A stretch of DNA of 64,000 nucleotides from Glandiceps talaboti (lineage: Eukaryota > Hemichordata > Enteropneusta > Spengelidae), in the NCBI RefSeq assembly GCF_964340395.1, contig NC_135550.1, positions 27,388,176 to 27,452,175 of the forward strand, read 5' to 3'. Both the position numbers and the translations under genes were made by a program. Shown piece by piece: positions 1-12,596 of this stretch. The notes beneath the pieces were generated by a model, which saw nothing but the letters and a program-made list of their open reading frames with translations, searched no databases and had not been told where the DNA came from. The stretch's first letter is position 1; every line of letters starts with the position of its first letter.

Positions 1-7
1 TATTTAC

Positions 8-3000
8 CTTGCAGTTGTTCGACTTTAATCAATCCTTGTCGATCTCCGTTTTTGAAAGTTACAGGGCCCTGTGGAGAATTCACATTAATATCATACTAAT
101 ATGGATTATAATCACTCCTTATACAGCTAGCTAGCAAGATGAATCGCTTGGGGACGTATCATTATCTATCGCCTTAAAAGGGGGATGCAGATGTTAGATA
201 TTTTAAATTAGCACTCCAACAAATAATTGAATGTTGTGCCATGCTACGCATTATCTTGTACGGAAAATATCATTTTCAGCATGCAATTGCCCTCGAAAGG
301 CGAAACCCCCAATCGCTGATAACGCATATAACGTTACTCTTTGTATGTCATGTATCATTGTTCAGAAATGGAACCAAGTATTTCAGAAGAAGTGCCTAGT
401 AATTAACGAAGTAATACGGAAGACTTACCGAAGTGCCAATAAAGTTACTTTCACTAAGTTTCTCAAAGAAAATCATAGCCATCTCGTTGTCGTCATAGTT
501 AAAATCCTCCAATCGTCTCGTAGAATTATCACTAAATATCTTTGACTCAAGCACTTGTAAGGTTTCATTCAACATCAAAGCGATTGCCCACACTGCATCA
601 TAGCCATAAGGTGCCAGTTCGTTGTAATTATATTTTTTATTTTCTGGCCACTCCATTCTCTCAAGGTACATCTTTTCAAACTCAGCGGCTGTCTGCAAAT
701 GAAAGTACTTAAAGTTGGAATTCGATATTATCTACAATTGGATCTAAGGAAACCTTAATAGTATCTTCACAATTTTCTTTTCTTAACATCCTATGTTATT
801 CCTATTGGAACGAGGGAAGAACAGAAAATCAACATCCAAACCCATACCATACCACACCACACCATACCATGCCATGCAATACTACACTAAGCTATGTGTG
901 TTAAGCCATCCTGTGCTGTGCTATGCTGTGCTGTGCTGTGCTGTGCTATGCTGTGCTGTGTTGTGCTCTAACACACCATACAATAACACATGGGACAGGC
1001 AGCATCGTCGCAAATCACAGCCTCTTTTACGGCAACGAAATCAGTAAAACAGACCATGTACAACTGACACTGTCTCCATGACTCTGTCAACAGTAAATAT
1101 AACCAAACTATACATTCATGCATTAGAAAACAAAACCAACGTCGCAGCCTGACAAAACATACTGCACAGAGAGCGCAACACTCTGATAGTAGAAATCAAA
1201 TAATTATTACAATGTCGGCTATTGTGACGTCATCAGATGGACTAAGTGGTAGTGGTTCCGTTGAAATATAGAAAGAACTTTTCACGACTTGGATGATTTC
1301 TTCATTGGTGCAATCTATTGTGTCATCTTCGATCTCCCACCAAGACTTCATATACCAACCAATTAAAAACCAAACGTAGTCGGGCCCAGTCATACCTTGC
1401 TTGTAGGCCTACAACCAGAGATAGAAAAGGGACAAGTTGAACGCTACAAACGTGAACAAATCCAACGTCTCGAGTTATTCTTTCAGCATGCCATGAATAT
1501 TGGACCATGGAGAATTGTAAGTGTTGCTATATTCACTTGGCTTAAATTTCAAAAATGATTTGCGAGAATTGCACCTAGGTTGTAATTATATTATATAATG
1601 TACGTCTTAGAAAGGAAAAGGAATTGTAGAGGAAAGCACAAAGACTCACCTCACAGAATATTCTCCTTGCCTTCGTTGCGTAGGTATTTGTAATTATTAT
1701 CTTGGCATCGCTGTTCTGTCGAGAAACAAGAGGTTTTACCGTTTATTATGCTACTATTATTATGTGCCTGGAGAAAAGATTCTACATTGCTTCGTGGGAA
1801 AGTACTCTTACAGTATAACAATGTGTCTATTTCAATATGAGATGTTATTTCACACAATGGTACATAAACTATGACATATCGAACAACAACAACACGTCTA
1901 TATTTAGCCCTTTTTTTCTACAATGACAGTACATCTCGAGTTAACAACAATCCAACCCTTTTAAATGAATGAAATAATCAAACCCACAAGATAGATACAA
2001 TGTACAACAACTTACAAATGTTTATATCAATGCACAGAAGCCATATGCATGTTATCAATATTTGGCCATTGTATATCAATATAATGAAGCCATGCTTTCA
2101 ATATCGTGATTCATTAAACCTTGTGACAATGCCATCTCATCTAATACAAGGACCCACATCAGAAATATCAACATCTTAAGATATTTCTTACCTTCAGATT
2201 CTCAATTTGGTTCTTCGGATTTTCTGAAAAACTCTCCGATTTAATAACTGTGATGTTGTTTTGTTTCAGCTGAGTTAAAAGATCATCTATAGCCTGCAAT
2301 GTCACAATGGTCATTAAATGCGCGTCGGCAGTCGTGGACTAAACACACTTTCAAGCTAGAGTATATTGAATTTTTTTAATTCGTGCATGGTTTCCATCGG
2401 GGATACTAGTTTTCTTTTCCCCATGTTACATTTCTGTATTTTCCAACATGAATATTTCAATTTTTCAAATTTTAGTGTCAAGTTTCGATTTCCACGCAAT
2501 TTCAAGTGAATACCTTTATTCTAACTAATGCATAGATAAATATCACTGCTCAGGTTTATAACGTGATCCCAAAATTTATGATAAATTTATGTTTTGTTAT
2601 CTGTTCCAAATGCTCTACATAATGAACTATTTTGAACTCTCTAATTAGATATTTACAAAATTTTCAATTAAGAGGTACGTCATGTATGATACATGCAGCT
2701 AAAGAATTGTGCATTTCAACAATGTGAGTAGAAAAAAATGTATGGTTTTGCCCTTACGGAAGACATTTAGTTTACATTTGGTTACAGTAGCCCAGTAGCC
2801 ATAATTTTTCGATTCAAGCCAGCGGCTAGGCGTCACTGACTGAAATCATGAGACTGCAAAAGATAGACTGGTCGATCTTAAAGATCTTACAGAGCGTATT
2901 ATAAAGGTGTGAAAGCAGGTATATCAGTTAACATGAGAAATCGGTCCCTTGCAACATAAAGAAGAGTACTTACTTATTCGCATGTAGGCTTACACCATTC

Positions 3001-5580
3001 ACAATTATTACAAAGATTGTATTGTTAGTTTCCTCGCGTACGATTTCTTTAAAGAATTTAACATGATTATCTCTTGCTGGTCTGATGCAATTTTATCATC
3101 AAACTTAAAAACAATCTTGCCTACCCTCTGAATAACCAATTTCAATGCATAGACAAAGTGCGACCAACCTTTCTACAAGTGCAATAATTCGTAAGTCTAA
3201 AACAAATGGACCCAATTACCTATTCCAGTTTATTATTTCCAAATGTACATGTTTTGGCATTGATCCATATTCGTATAAATATAAAGGCCGCGTCTGCTGA
3301 CAGGCTCTGTCACCAGCACGACATGCTGGAGATCGGCGTCTGTCAACAGCACGTTGTGCTAGTGACCTTTGACATGGCGTCGATTACGTGTTTCGGTGCC
3401 AAATTCATGTTCTTATTACCCTTTAAATTGATTGGGCAAGTATATTCAATCCTCAAAACTTTTACATGTAACTTACGTGTGATAGTTCGTTTTTTTTCCA
3501 ACAACAGCGACTTGCGTTGCATATGGGAGATTTTCGAGAAAAAAAATTTGTTGCCTGCCAAACTCAAGACAGAAAAAAAAATTGTTTCCAGGGTATGATA
3601 TTTTGTTCACTTACCAAAGAAAATATCGGGTAATTTTCATGGATTGTTGCAACCCGATTCCATCCAAAATCCTTTATTAGTCGTACACGAGCAGCGTTGA
3701 AGGCTGTGTCCGGGATGTAAGTACGGAAATAATAGGGATATTTCTCCCGGTTTGACAAGGCTGGTGATGCTGCAGAGTAGGAAAGCTACAAGGAAGAGAT
3801 TTTATCTCAAAGGGGCATTTCTTCAGAATGGAAAAAAAAACTAAACGTACATGATATGAGGAAAGGTGGGCTCGTGACGCGACGTTCCAAATATTTTAAA
3901 GTTATTGTTGACGTTTATCATTGGTTCAGACAACAACACCCGGTTCTAATTCTGTCATGTAAAACTATAGAAACTTTGAAGATATTCCAAGGCATACATT
4001 ATTGGTTGACGTTCTTAAACTCGATGAACTGTTGAGCCAGTGGCTGTGTGTCGAAATCCAGAAAAAATACCCAATCACCCCCCCCCTCCCTTGAGGTTAC
4101 TGTACCATAGTACAGTGTTTTCTTGTTGTTAAATGTCAAATTGCGATTAATGAATCTATACAAATTGAACACTGGTCCAAATGAGGTAAATTATATGGCA
4201 TTGTGGCCTTCAGAGTTTTATTCGTGTAAGTTACATGTCATGTATGACAGTTGAAGGGTATGTGTTAATAGACCACCATGTTTTACCCTAATAGCTAGTT
4301 GTGTGAAAACCAGTCTAGCTCAGTATTTTGGTATATTTGGGTTTCATCCTAGGACATTGCAATCAATATTTAATACATTCTTTTTTATTTTGTGTGGATC
4401 TATACACGTTTAGTTCACTTCCAGGTTTGAATTACACCAGAGTGTGGTCATGATCAATGGTACATCAGAACCAATTACCTGTGATACCAGTGACTCTGAG
4501 TCATGTCTTCTTTGATAGTATGTACAATTACAATTACAAAGAAATTAAAGTCGTCTTGAACTGCCATAACCACACGTTCACGGTTAACTTGACATGTACA
4601 CTACCCGAGTCCGCTTGTAATTATGTTACCATTCTTGTGTCAGACTATTATAAAGGCTAAATAGAGCAACAGACTATATCGTAATATAACGGTGATCTGT
4701 ATACATTCAGTAGACAACAGGGTGTCAGTAGATGTTACTAGATTGCCTACAGTGTCCTGTCACATTTGGTGCCGTATTACCCAACATTTTAATTATGTAA
4801 ACTACAAATATGAAATGATTCATGTAGCCGAAAACCAAGGAAATATTTCTTGTCTTGTTCAAGTCACTAACTCGACATATTTTCTAAAATTTGCAACAAC
4901 AAAAAGTCATATACGTGGTGATTTACTGCTCCAGCTCCCTTCCATGACATTTGGTTGGGGTTTACCTCAAATATTTGCCAAAATGTGATAATATGTACTT
5001 TGAAGAACAATCACCACATCTATTAGCCGTTTTAGCAAACTGGATGCCTTGTAAAGACGATAAGGATATCAAATTTAGCTTTGGATTTTCCTAGTTGACT
5101 CACCACGAGAAGGTTCCAATGAACCCCAGTTTCTGCCATCACACGAGAACCTGGTGAACACGGTGGCCCCAGTATCATGATCTTGGTTGGGGGATATTGT
5201 AACTGGTGGAAGAAAACACGAGTCGCCACTCCAGATTCACACTGAAATAAACACGAAATAATCAATTGATGTCAAATATAGTAATCAATTGAGTGCTTCG
5301 CTTTGAAATGACAAGGCTGTTTTCAAGGAAATAAAACATTGATATTTTTTTAAGGATTCATCGATATTTTGATCAAAATATGTTGTTTTTGTTCCAAAGT
5401 GTGCGACCTAAGATCTCCTGCCTTTTGCGTTTTGAAAATCAAATTTTGTCATTATCTTAGAAATTCTGACTCTCTTACTGTAGTTAGTATTGTCTTGGCT
5501 ATTCCCCTCTGTATATGCGCGCGCACGCGCGTGCGTGCGTTCGTGCGTGTGTGTGTGTGTATATGTGTGTGTGCGCGCGC

Positions 5581-5620
<40 letters not shown>

Positions 5621-8600
5621 GCGTGCATGTGTGCGCGTGTATGTGTGCGTGAGTGTGCTTGCTTGATAAGTGTAACTAGTGCCAACGATAACTCAAATGC
5701 TACCAACAACTCTCACTAAGGACTCTTATAATTGCAATCAAGGAAATAGCCTTTAAATACCAGCGTGATAAAACTATTTAACGCATACGCGTCTCGTTCT
5801 CCGTTGTCATGGAAATACTTAAAACTGTATAATACAAACAAAGTATTTAATGCGTGACCGATAATAAGAACGGAAATGATTATAAAGTAAGCTTGATAAA
5901 GCTAGTAAATAATTCAACGGGAAAAACATGGTACTTCGAATGTCAGCTCCATATAGAGCTGTATATAACAAGAAATATACAAAAACGTTGAATAAAATTT
6001 TCATATTTTGCTTATCTTTTGTCGGAGTGAGATTAAACTTACCAAAGTACGCACACACACACTCACTGAGTTACACTGTGTAATGGCCCCATAATTAGGT
6101 CAAAGGTCGATCACGTGCCTTGTCATTCAATTTTCGCCAAAGAACACTTTACAGGTAAAATGATAAATTTTGTTTTATAGGATGGAAATAATACGGAAAC
6201 CATTTGTTTATTTGTTGAAGGAGACATAGCGCTACAATTACTCTCCACATGGAGCTCAGGTAGGAATGCATGGTTAACTATGGGGTAGATTTCATCCAAT
6301 TCTCCATAGCAATAGAATTTGAACCAAATATTATATTCAGAAACATCAAAATAACAAAACACAACACATATTTTCTTTCCAGCAATATGATTTATGAACA
6401 CAACGAAAAACACATGACTATAGTGTGAACGTATAAACTTAATCATTTTATACGCTATACACACGCTATAAAGTTTCATAAGGTTTCTATAGTTACAGTG
6501 TAATTAGCTGACCCTCTCAATGTTCAACATTCGTTTTATTTTGGGTAGTATGATATTGGTAACCGGAGGCCCTACTGCATGCAGAACAAGTGTAATATTT
6601 CCAATGCCGTATTAGAGTTTCTAGTGTTTCAGATTCTGTAGTTTTGTACTTATAGCCTAATATTAATATTGATTATCTTCGTTGTCCTTGGCGCCAGGAC
6701 TCTCTAACATGGTATAGTACATGAATGTTGAATCTTTCTTGATTCCGAAGACGTTGTGAAACCAGACAGTATGTTGCACGGTATTGCCGGTCGTTACGTA
6801 CGACGCCGTGACTTAATCATGTGATTTATAGGTCTACGGAAACATTTGCCACACACTGTCATCACTGCATAAACGAATTGCAAGTTTTCTGTAACTTGCA
6901 TGGTTACAGTGACTGAGTCCATGTTTACTACCATGATACGTGACACTCTTACGTGTATAATCTAAGGTATATCATTCTCAGACTTTCTTTACATAACTTT
7001 AAATTCCCCAAGTTTTAATTTCAAACCAGTCAAATATGGTGTTTTAGAAGACTCTTGAGAATGACGAATATTATACGGGTACCGAAGCGAACGTAACCTT
7101 GATAACACCAAAATAGAAAGTTTTCGTCCAGCAATGCATTCTGGTCTATAGTGACAAATGTCGCTTTGTTATCCCAGTCGTCCATCACGTTTAATACAAT
7201 CTATTCTAAACCTCCGTGACATTTAAGAATGTACAGAGTATATGACAAAGTTAATAAGTCACGGATGATATAGATTAGAAGTAGATTGACATTTAAAATC
7301 AACATACTGTATAGGCTTCATGAATAGGTTACACACTTCGTATATGTACATAGCCAAATGTCTCCAGGGATACATGTGTATATCTATGCGTGGCTTCTAT
7401 TCCATTACAGAACATTGTTTACGGATGGAGGGATGGTTGACTGACAGCTTGGATGAAAAAATGGATGGATGGATGGATGGATGGATGGATGGATGGATGG
7501 ATGGGTGGGTGGGTGGGATGGGTGAGTGAGTGAGTGAGTGAGTGAGTGAGTGAGTGAGTGAGTGAGTGAGTGAGTGAGTGAGTGAGTGTGTGAGTGAGTG
7601 AGTGAGTGAGTGAGTGAGTGAGTGAGTGAGTGAGTGAGTGAGTGAGTGAGTGAGTGAGTGAGTGAGTGAGTGAGTGAGTGAGTGAGTGGATGGATGGATG
7701 GATGGATGGACGGATAGATGGATGGATGGATGGATGGATAGATGGATGGATAGATGGATGGATGGATGGATGGGTGAATGGACGGTGCTTATGCTTCAGT
7801 ACGAAGAATGTTACAGAACAAAAAACCTAAAAAAGTTCAAAATCGGCCATGCCCTTTTAAAGGAAAATAATGCATTATGAATTCACGATGTTAATTAAAC
7901 ATAAATGTTAAACACGAAGATAACTTTAATTTGCTTGAAATTAGAAATGTTTTTGTTTACCATAGTGTACACAACCAACCCAATCACAATAATATGACAG
8001 CCAAAGTAAATAAAATGTAATATACATTTGTATTTTCTTACTATTGCTATCTGTACGACAGAAATGTATTTTTCATAGTTTATTAACTTTTACATATGAT
8101 ATGGGGTGGTGGCCTATGAACGCAGTAAACATATTATTATAACGAGAAGATATATACAGTGCGTTGTTTCATTCATTTTCACTTATCAGTACGGAGATAG
8201 CATATACTTTACATGTACTTTTTTTTAGCTGAGTGAAACATGGTCGATGTAATATTCAATCTCAGACGTAGTTCAATCCACAAGCTACACACATTGCAAT
8301 GTAAGTAAAGCAGTATGATAACCTATCTACATCTAGACCCACACTTACATTAACTTATGAAAGAGTGACACATTTTCATTGTCATCATTCCTTCATTACC
8401 AAAGTCAGGTTTTATTTCAAAACTTACCAAACATACGATAGGGGATACGTTTTAAAGCGCGAGCGAAGCCTGAGGATAACTTTATACCGTAATTTAAAAT
8501 GAACTTGACTGGCAACATACCACTCCAACTATTGTAAGTTCCGCATCGATTGCTAATTAGAGTCTGTGGACAATTTAGCACCGGTATGACCAAATGTTTG

Positions 8601-9519
8601 GTTTATTCAGTATTTTACAAATTATGCCGTTATTGAGTTTCGATGATTTAATATAATAACGCGATCGATGCACTCTATGGTTTCTACAACTAGACCTTAT
8701 GTATCATGACCTTGGTTACCTCGTCTGGAATATAATCAATTGCAATCAAGTACATAATTTCTGCTGTAGTTGAAGGAAAAGACACATATCATTGTCCTAT
8801 ATTTGAATATTGCAGTCAGTCAATAGTAATCAACCCATGTCATATCACACACTGAGAATTTGATGTTAATTTGTGTATGGTGTTTAATCTAGAAAGTATA
8901 GTTTGAACAAAATAAATAAAATAACCCAACTTTTCGCTTTTCTACTTGTGAAAGAAATGGATTATTCAAATAGCTTTCTGGTCTATGAATGAAAATTAAG
9001 CACTTTTGATGATTTGGAATCAACTGACGACATTCAATTTGACTTGTAGTTCAATTTGATAACTGCTATCTTTTGCTCACTCTGGAATTCTGGGATGCTT
9101 TACATGTAATTATGGCCTATTCAGATATACATGAAGGTATGGTAAACTACATCTAACTTTGGTTTAATATTTTCAAAACATTAACTCACCTGTGTGTCGT
9201 TCCAAACCATTCGTAACTCATAGTCCAATAGAACATCGTCTCTTTCGTTAACTTGACTTAGTGCCATCTCTACAGCGGGTACAATCCCCCCTCCTTCCCA
9301 GTTACCACCTAGACTGAAGAAAGTGCCGAGATATAACGGTATTTTCTCCCCGGAGGAGGGATTTGAAGTTCTGTTATCATAATTGCGAGTAACACTATCA
9401 TCACCAGCCGCCATTGTCGTGTAGTTAGTCAATACTTGACTCTGTTCGGTTGTCATACATGTTACGGTTGATAAAATGGTGAAGCATAGCACAAAGTAAC
9501 GTGCACCGCTTGTTAACAT
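8..9519 (-). CDS. GABA-B receptor-like class C GPCR, N-terminal part (8 exons, gene runs off the left edge)
   Basis: Coding exons in transcript order: 9519-9190, 5241-5104, 3785-3615, 2293-2192, 1715-1650, 1408-1211, 692-429, 68-8. All have AG acceptors and GT donors. The first seven junctions are phase 0; the last exon ends in phase 1, so the gene continues off the window. The ATG at 9519 is preceded in frame by TGA five codons upstream. A hydrophobic signal peptide (residues 1 to about 21) leads into the Venus-flytrap domain: [91 protein letters not shown]. The 443 residues seen resemble both GABBR1 and GABBR2: YVWFLIGWY is GABBR1-like, while SWWE and the [10 protein letters not shown] block are GABBR2-like. 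The family acts as G-protein-coupled receptors at the plasma membrane; the seven-helix part would lie to the left. Several GABA-contact residues differ (see findings), so the ligand is uncertain. A strong acceptor-like site just upstream of the ATG (near 9535) suggests a 5' UTR intron. Confidence 0.93.
839..968. repeat. Pentanucleotide tracts (ACCAT/ACCAC)n and (TGTGC/TATGC)n
   Basis: Two short five-base tracts, separated by about 35 bp, in the intron between receptor exons 1408-1211 and 692-429. Confidence 0.85.
5514..5652. repeat. Alternating (GT)n/(GC)n tract
   Basis: Almost pure purine-pyrimidine alternation for about 140 bp, including GCGCGCACGCGCG and a long (GT)n run, in receptor intron 1. 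Confidence 0.9.
7461..7772. repeat. Composite tetranucleotide satellite (GGAT)n-(GAGT)n-(GGAT)n
   Basis: A central (GAGT)n block (about 7524-7688) is flanked on both sides by (GGAT)n, with a short (GGGT)n bridge on the left. It lies in receptor intron 1. Open frames across it are low-complexity artefacts. Confidence 0.95.
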
Positions 9520-11284
9520 GTTGATGCAACGTCAAACTGAAGAAAGTAAGACCACTGCATGGAATTAGAATGCTTGCCATATAGTCTTTGCTGTAACGAT
9601 GGTTGATTGGAGATTGGAGAGTGGTAGGCGTGACTTCAGACCTGTTGTCATGCCAATGTCATTCAGTCTGTATCTAAGTTCAATTTAAATACGTGTTCGA
9701 ATTTTTTTCAAAAGGTAGAAGAAACAAGATACTTTACTCTTGGTAACCTGTTACATTTGTAAATATCATAACGATTGCTTGACCACGAATCGAAAACGTC
9801 AATACCGTATCTTGGATACAGACATCTTTTGAACTCTTGGGGTTTACAATGTGAAGAATCGCCTAATAGTCAATACATGTGTTTTGACAAAGAAATGTTG
9901 TTTTTGTGTGTTCTTATAATTATAAGCCATGTAAATGAATTATTCGTCATTACATGTACTAAACTATTTAATTTCTCTGGACAATCAAGCCTAATGAGGA
10001 GTATCGTTCTCATGGCGACCCACTTATTTCTCCATAGTGAAATATTCAGCGACAACTAAAAAGGACAGACTTGTAATTAGTTCATGATTTAACAAACATT
10101 TTATTCGGGGTCTTCCTTTGGCGATTTGGTGGTTTAATGATGTGTCGCTCAATGGAAAACATGTTCAGGGTTTACTCGACAGTTCTAATGACTAAAGATA
10201 GCTACTCGGAATCATTACAAGTCATAACAGATAAAATTAGTTTCAAGCATACCGGAGTGAAAATTTACAAGGTTAACTTTGTTGTATAACATTTTGACAT
10301 TTAGGGCAATACCTTTAATAACCCATTGTACAATTTTTCATCATATAAACAATATTTCTAACTATGTAACTCAATGGAGAGCGCGCATGGAACCATACAA
10401 TATAATATATACTTATTCGTATTGCCCAATAATGAAAGTGGCGCGCTCGTTCGCTCAATGATTCGGTTCTGATTTTATCTCGATATCTTTAGCATAAAAT
10501 AATGTTCCACTGTCAATTTATGTGGTTATGTGATTAAAATGACGTTTCCGTGCTGGAGATTTTATATTTATTTTAGATAAATTGGATGCTACATTTTTGG
10601 ATAGAGAAATAAATTTGTATATTGTACTCGTTTAATGTAAATTAAATGTCAGCTCTTTAGGCCTTTGAGCGAAGTGGTGTCATTTTACCGTACAAAACTG
10701 ACTGCATTAAATATGTATAGACGAAAAAGACATCATTATACCTGTAGCGCATCCCTCAGTAAACGTGTATCATATTCCTTTCTATTTGAGGAAATGACTG
10801 GCAAATGTACCCTTATTACAGTGTTATTAACGATACCCTACCCTTTACCATTGGGTATATGTATAAAGCAGACGATGCTTGTACTTTAAGTTTAAATTTG
10901 TCTGTTTCCAAGAATGCCGCGTCCCAGTGTACAGAAGGTTTCTTCGAAAGTCTCTTTATTTTTATATGCGATGCAGAATTGATGACAATGATCCTTTCTT
11001 GCCTCCTAAGAGGCGAAATCAATAGCGCAATATTGGATACATTGTAATAAACTAAATTCTTTAATTTGGGCATCAGATCCTCCCCCTTTCTAATTTAGTT
11101 GGCCAAATAGATAATTGTTTCAGACAGCACATTCAATTAGAAATAAGTATGTAGTTGCGTGTAGTACTATCAATACAAACCAGTATGTGGTGAAAAATGT
11201 TCTTTAAACTGACTTCCTTCCGTAAGGGCAGAGTCTTTTGATTTTCGTTCCTACACACAATTATTGTTGGAATGAAACAGAACA
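9520..11284. other. Upstream flank of the GABA-B-like gene, no gene seen
   Basis: The receptor promoter should lie here. The start site cannot be placed. A GAGCGCGC / GCGCGCTC inverted pair sits at about 10379-10386 and 10441-10448. Only short open frames without recognisable motifs are present. Confidence 0.5.
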
Positions 11285-11660
11285 TATGCGATTAGTTATG
11301 TTTGAAGTATGTACCAAATTTAATTTAATTTGAAGAGGGCCTTTTAAAGATAGTAGCCTAATTACTGAAAATAGGTAATTATGCAAATGAGTCATTAAAA
11401 CTAAAACCTACATCACAAAGCTTTTCACAAGATATGCGATTATTTATTTGAAATATGTACGAAATTATGTGTATTTGAGGTGTGCAATGTTAAGATATAG
11501 ACAAATTACTGAAAATCATTAATTATGCAAATGAGTCATTAAAACTAAGGCTATATTATCAAACTTCATATGGCACATGTAGTCTGCTATCATCATCAGT
11601 GTTTGTACCCAATTATGTTGAGTTTGCAGTGTACATTAATGAAATATAGCTATCATTCTC
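11285..11660. repeat. About 145-bp tandem repeat, 2.5 diverged copies
   Basis: Copies begin near 11288 (GCGATTAGTTATG), 11436 (GCGATTATTTATTTG) and, more diverged, near 11571. Two copies share ATTATGCAAATGAGTCATTA (near 11380 and 11522), which includes the octamer ATGCAAAT. Typical of an old satellite or mobile-element remnant. Confidence 0.7.
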
Positions 11661-12129
11661 GAGTTACATCGTTAGAACAAGTTATTGATTGATCAGTTAG
11701 ATTTAAGTATACTTGTTAACGTTTCGATTTAAGTTCGAGCTCAAGCAATACTAAAATCAAAATGAAATATTCATATTTAATAGAAAGACAGAGTCACGAT
11801 GTTCAACGACCCTGTTAGCTTGTTAAGTTGTGGAATCGTATACCAATGACCTTTGTATAAGTACATAATTAATCACGGTGGCCGGTTTATTGAGCAGGAG
11901 TAACCAACGGGCAGATTCGTGATTTTCCTGAACAGGAACAATTATAGTAGATCATTGTAAAAATGTATCAAACTCTTGCAAACAAATGCGTCTTGATATC
12001 CTTCTTGGATTTATCGACAGTGGGTGATGAGCGAAGTTGAAGTGGCTTTGTAGTACAACGGGGTACATACAGTAGATTTTTGTTGTTTGGGCGAAGTGAA
12101 CGTGTTGCGGGTTTACTGTTATGTGTTAA

Positions 12130-12306
12130 TCAAGTTCAGCTATGTAACCAGGAGTAGTGTTATTGAGTGCCTTGTAGCCTGGAGGTAATCAGTAATACTT
12201 TGTATTGAATCCTGTACTGGGACAGGTAGCCAGTGAAGAGCTCGAGCAGAAAGAATCGGTGTGATGTGATCTGTTTTCTTAGTAAGGGACACAATCCTAG
12301 CTGCTG
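12130..12306 (-). mobile_element. Decayed LINE fragment (CR1/L2-like reverse transcriptase C-terminus)
   Basis: In successive minus-strand frames one reads AARIVSLTKKTDHITPIL then LHWLPV (12306-12218), YRIQYKVLLI (12216-12158 region) and TPGYIAEL (about 12160-12130). These are the familiar end-of-domain motifs of CR1/L2-type non-LTR retrotransposons. At least two frameshifts and a stop break the frame, and both ends are missing, so this is an old, dead fragment. Confidence 0.7.
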
Positions 12307-12445
12307 TATTTTGCTGCATATATGTTGTTTCAGACCAAAAATGATGGTTTTAATAGAATCACCTCCTCTCCCATAAAAAAAAATGCGGGGAGGGTTTCTA
12401 GCTGTTCTTATGCGCCTTCCCACTGGTGGTGAGGGATATTTGTCC

Positions 12446-12596
12446 ACCCCCCCCCCCTCCCACTGGGTTTCAACTTGACCGCCACCCCCCCTCACCCCAA
12501 TATTCAGAATGATTTACCCACTTCCCACCACAACGTTTGTGCTATCCACTATACCGACAATTTGACGCACACAATGTGCGCCCCCCCCCCCCCCAA
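12446..12596. repeat. Poly-C tracts
   Basis: C-runs of roughly 13-14 at about 12448-12462 and 12581-12594, with C-rich DNA between, next to the LINE fragment. The reverse strand is G-rich. Confidence 0.85.

Noticed and set aside
5369-5719. Open frames rich in RVCVCV or HTHTHT
   Set aside because: Translation of the (GT)n/(GC)n tract.
6123-6479. 118-codon minus-strand frame in receptor intron 1
   Set aside because: No recognisable family, signal or splice partner; a length like this is expected by chance in this much AT-rich DNA read in six frames.
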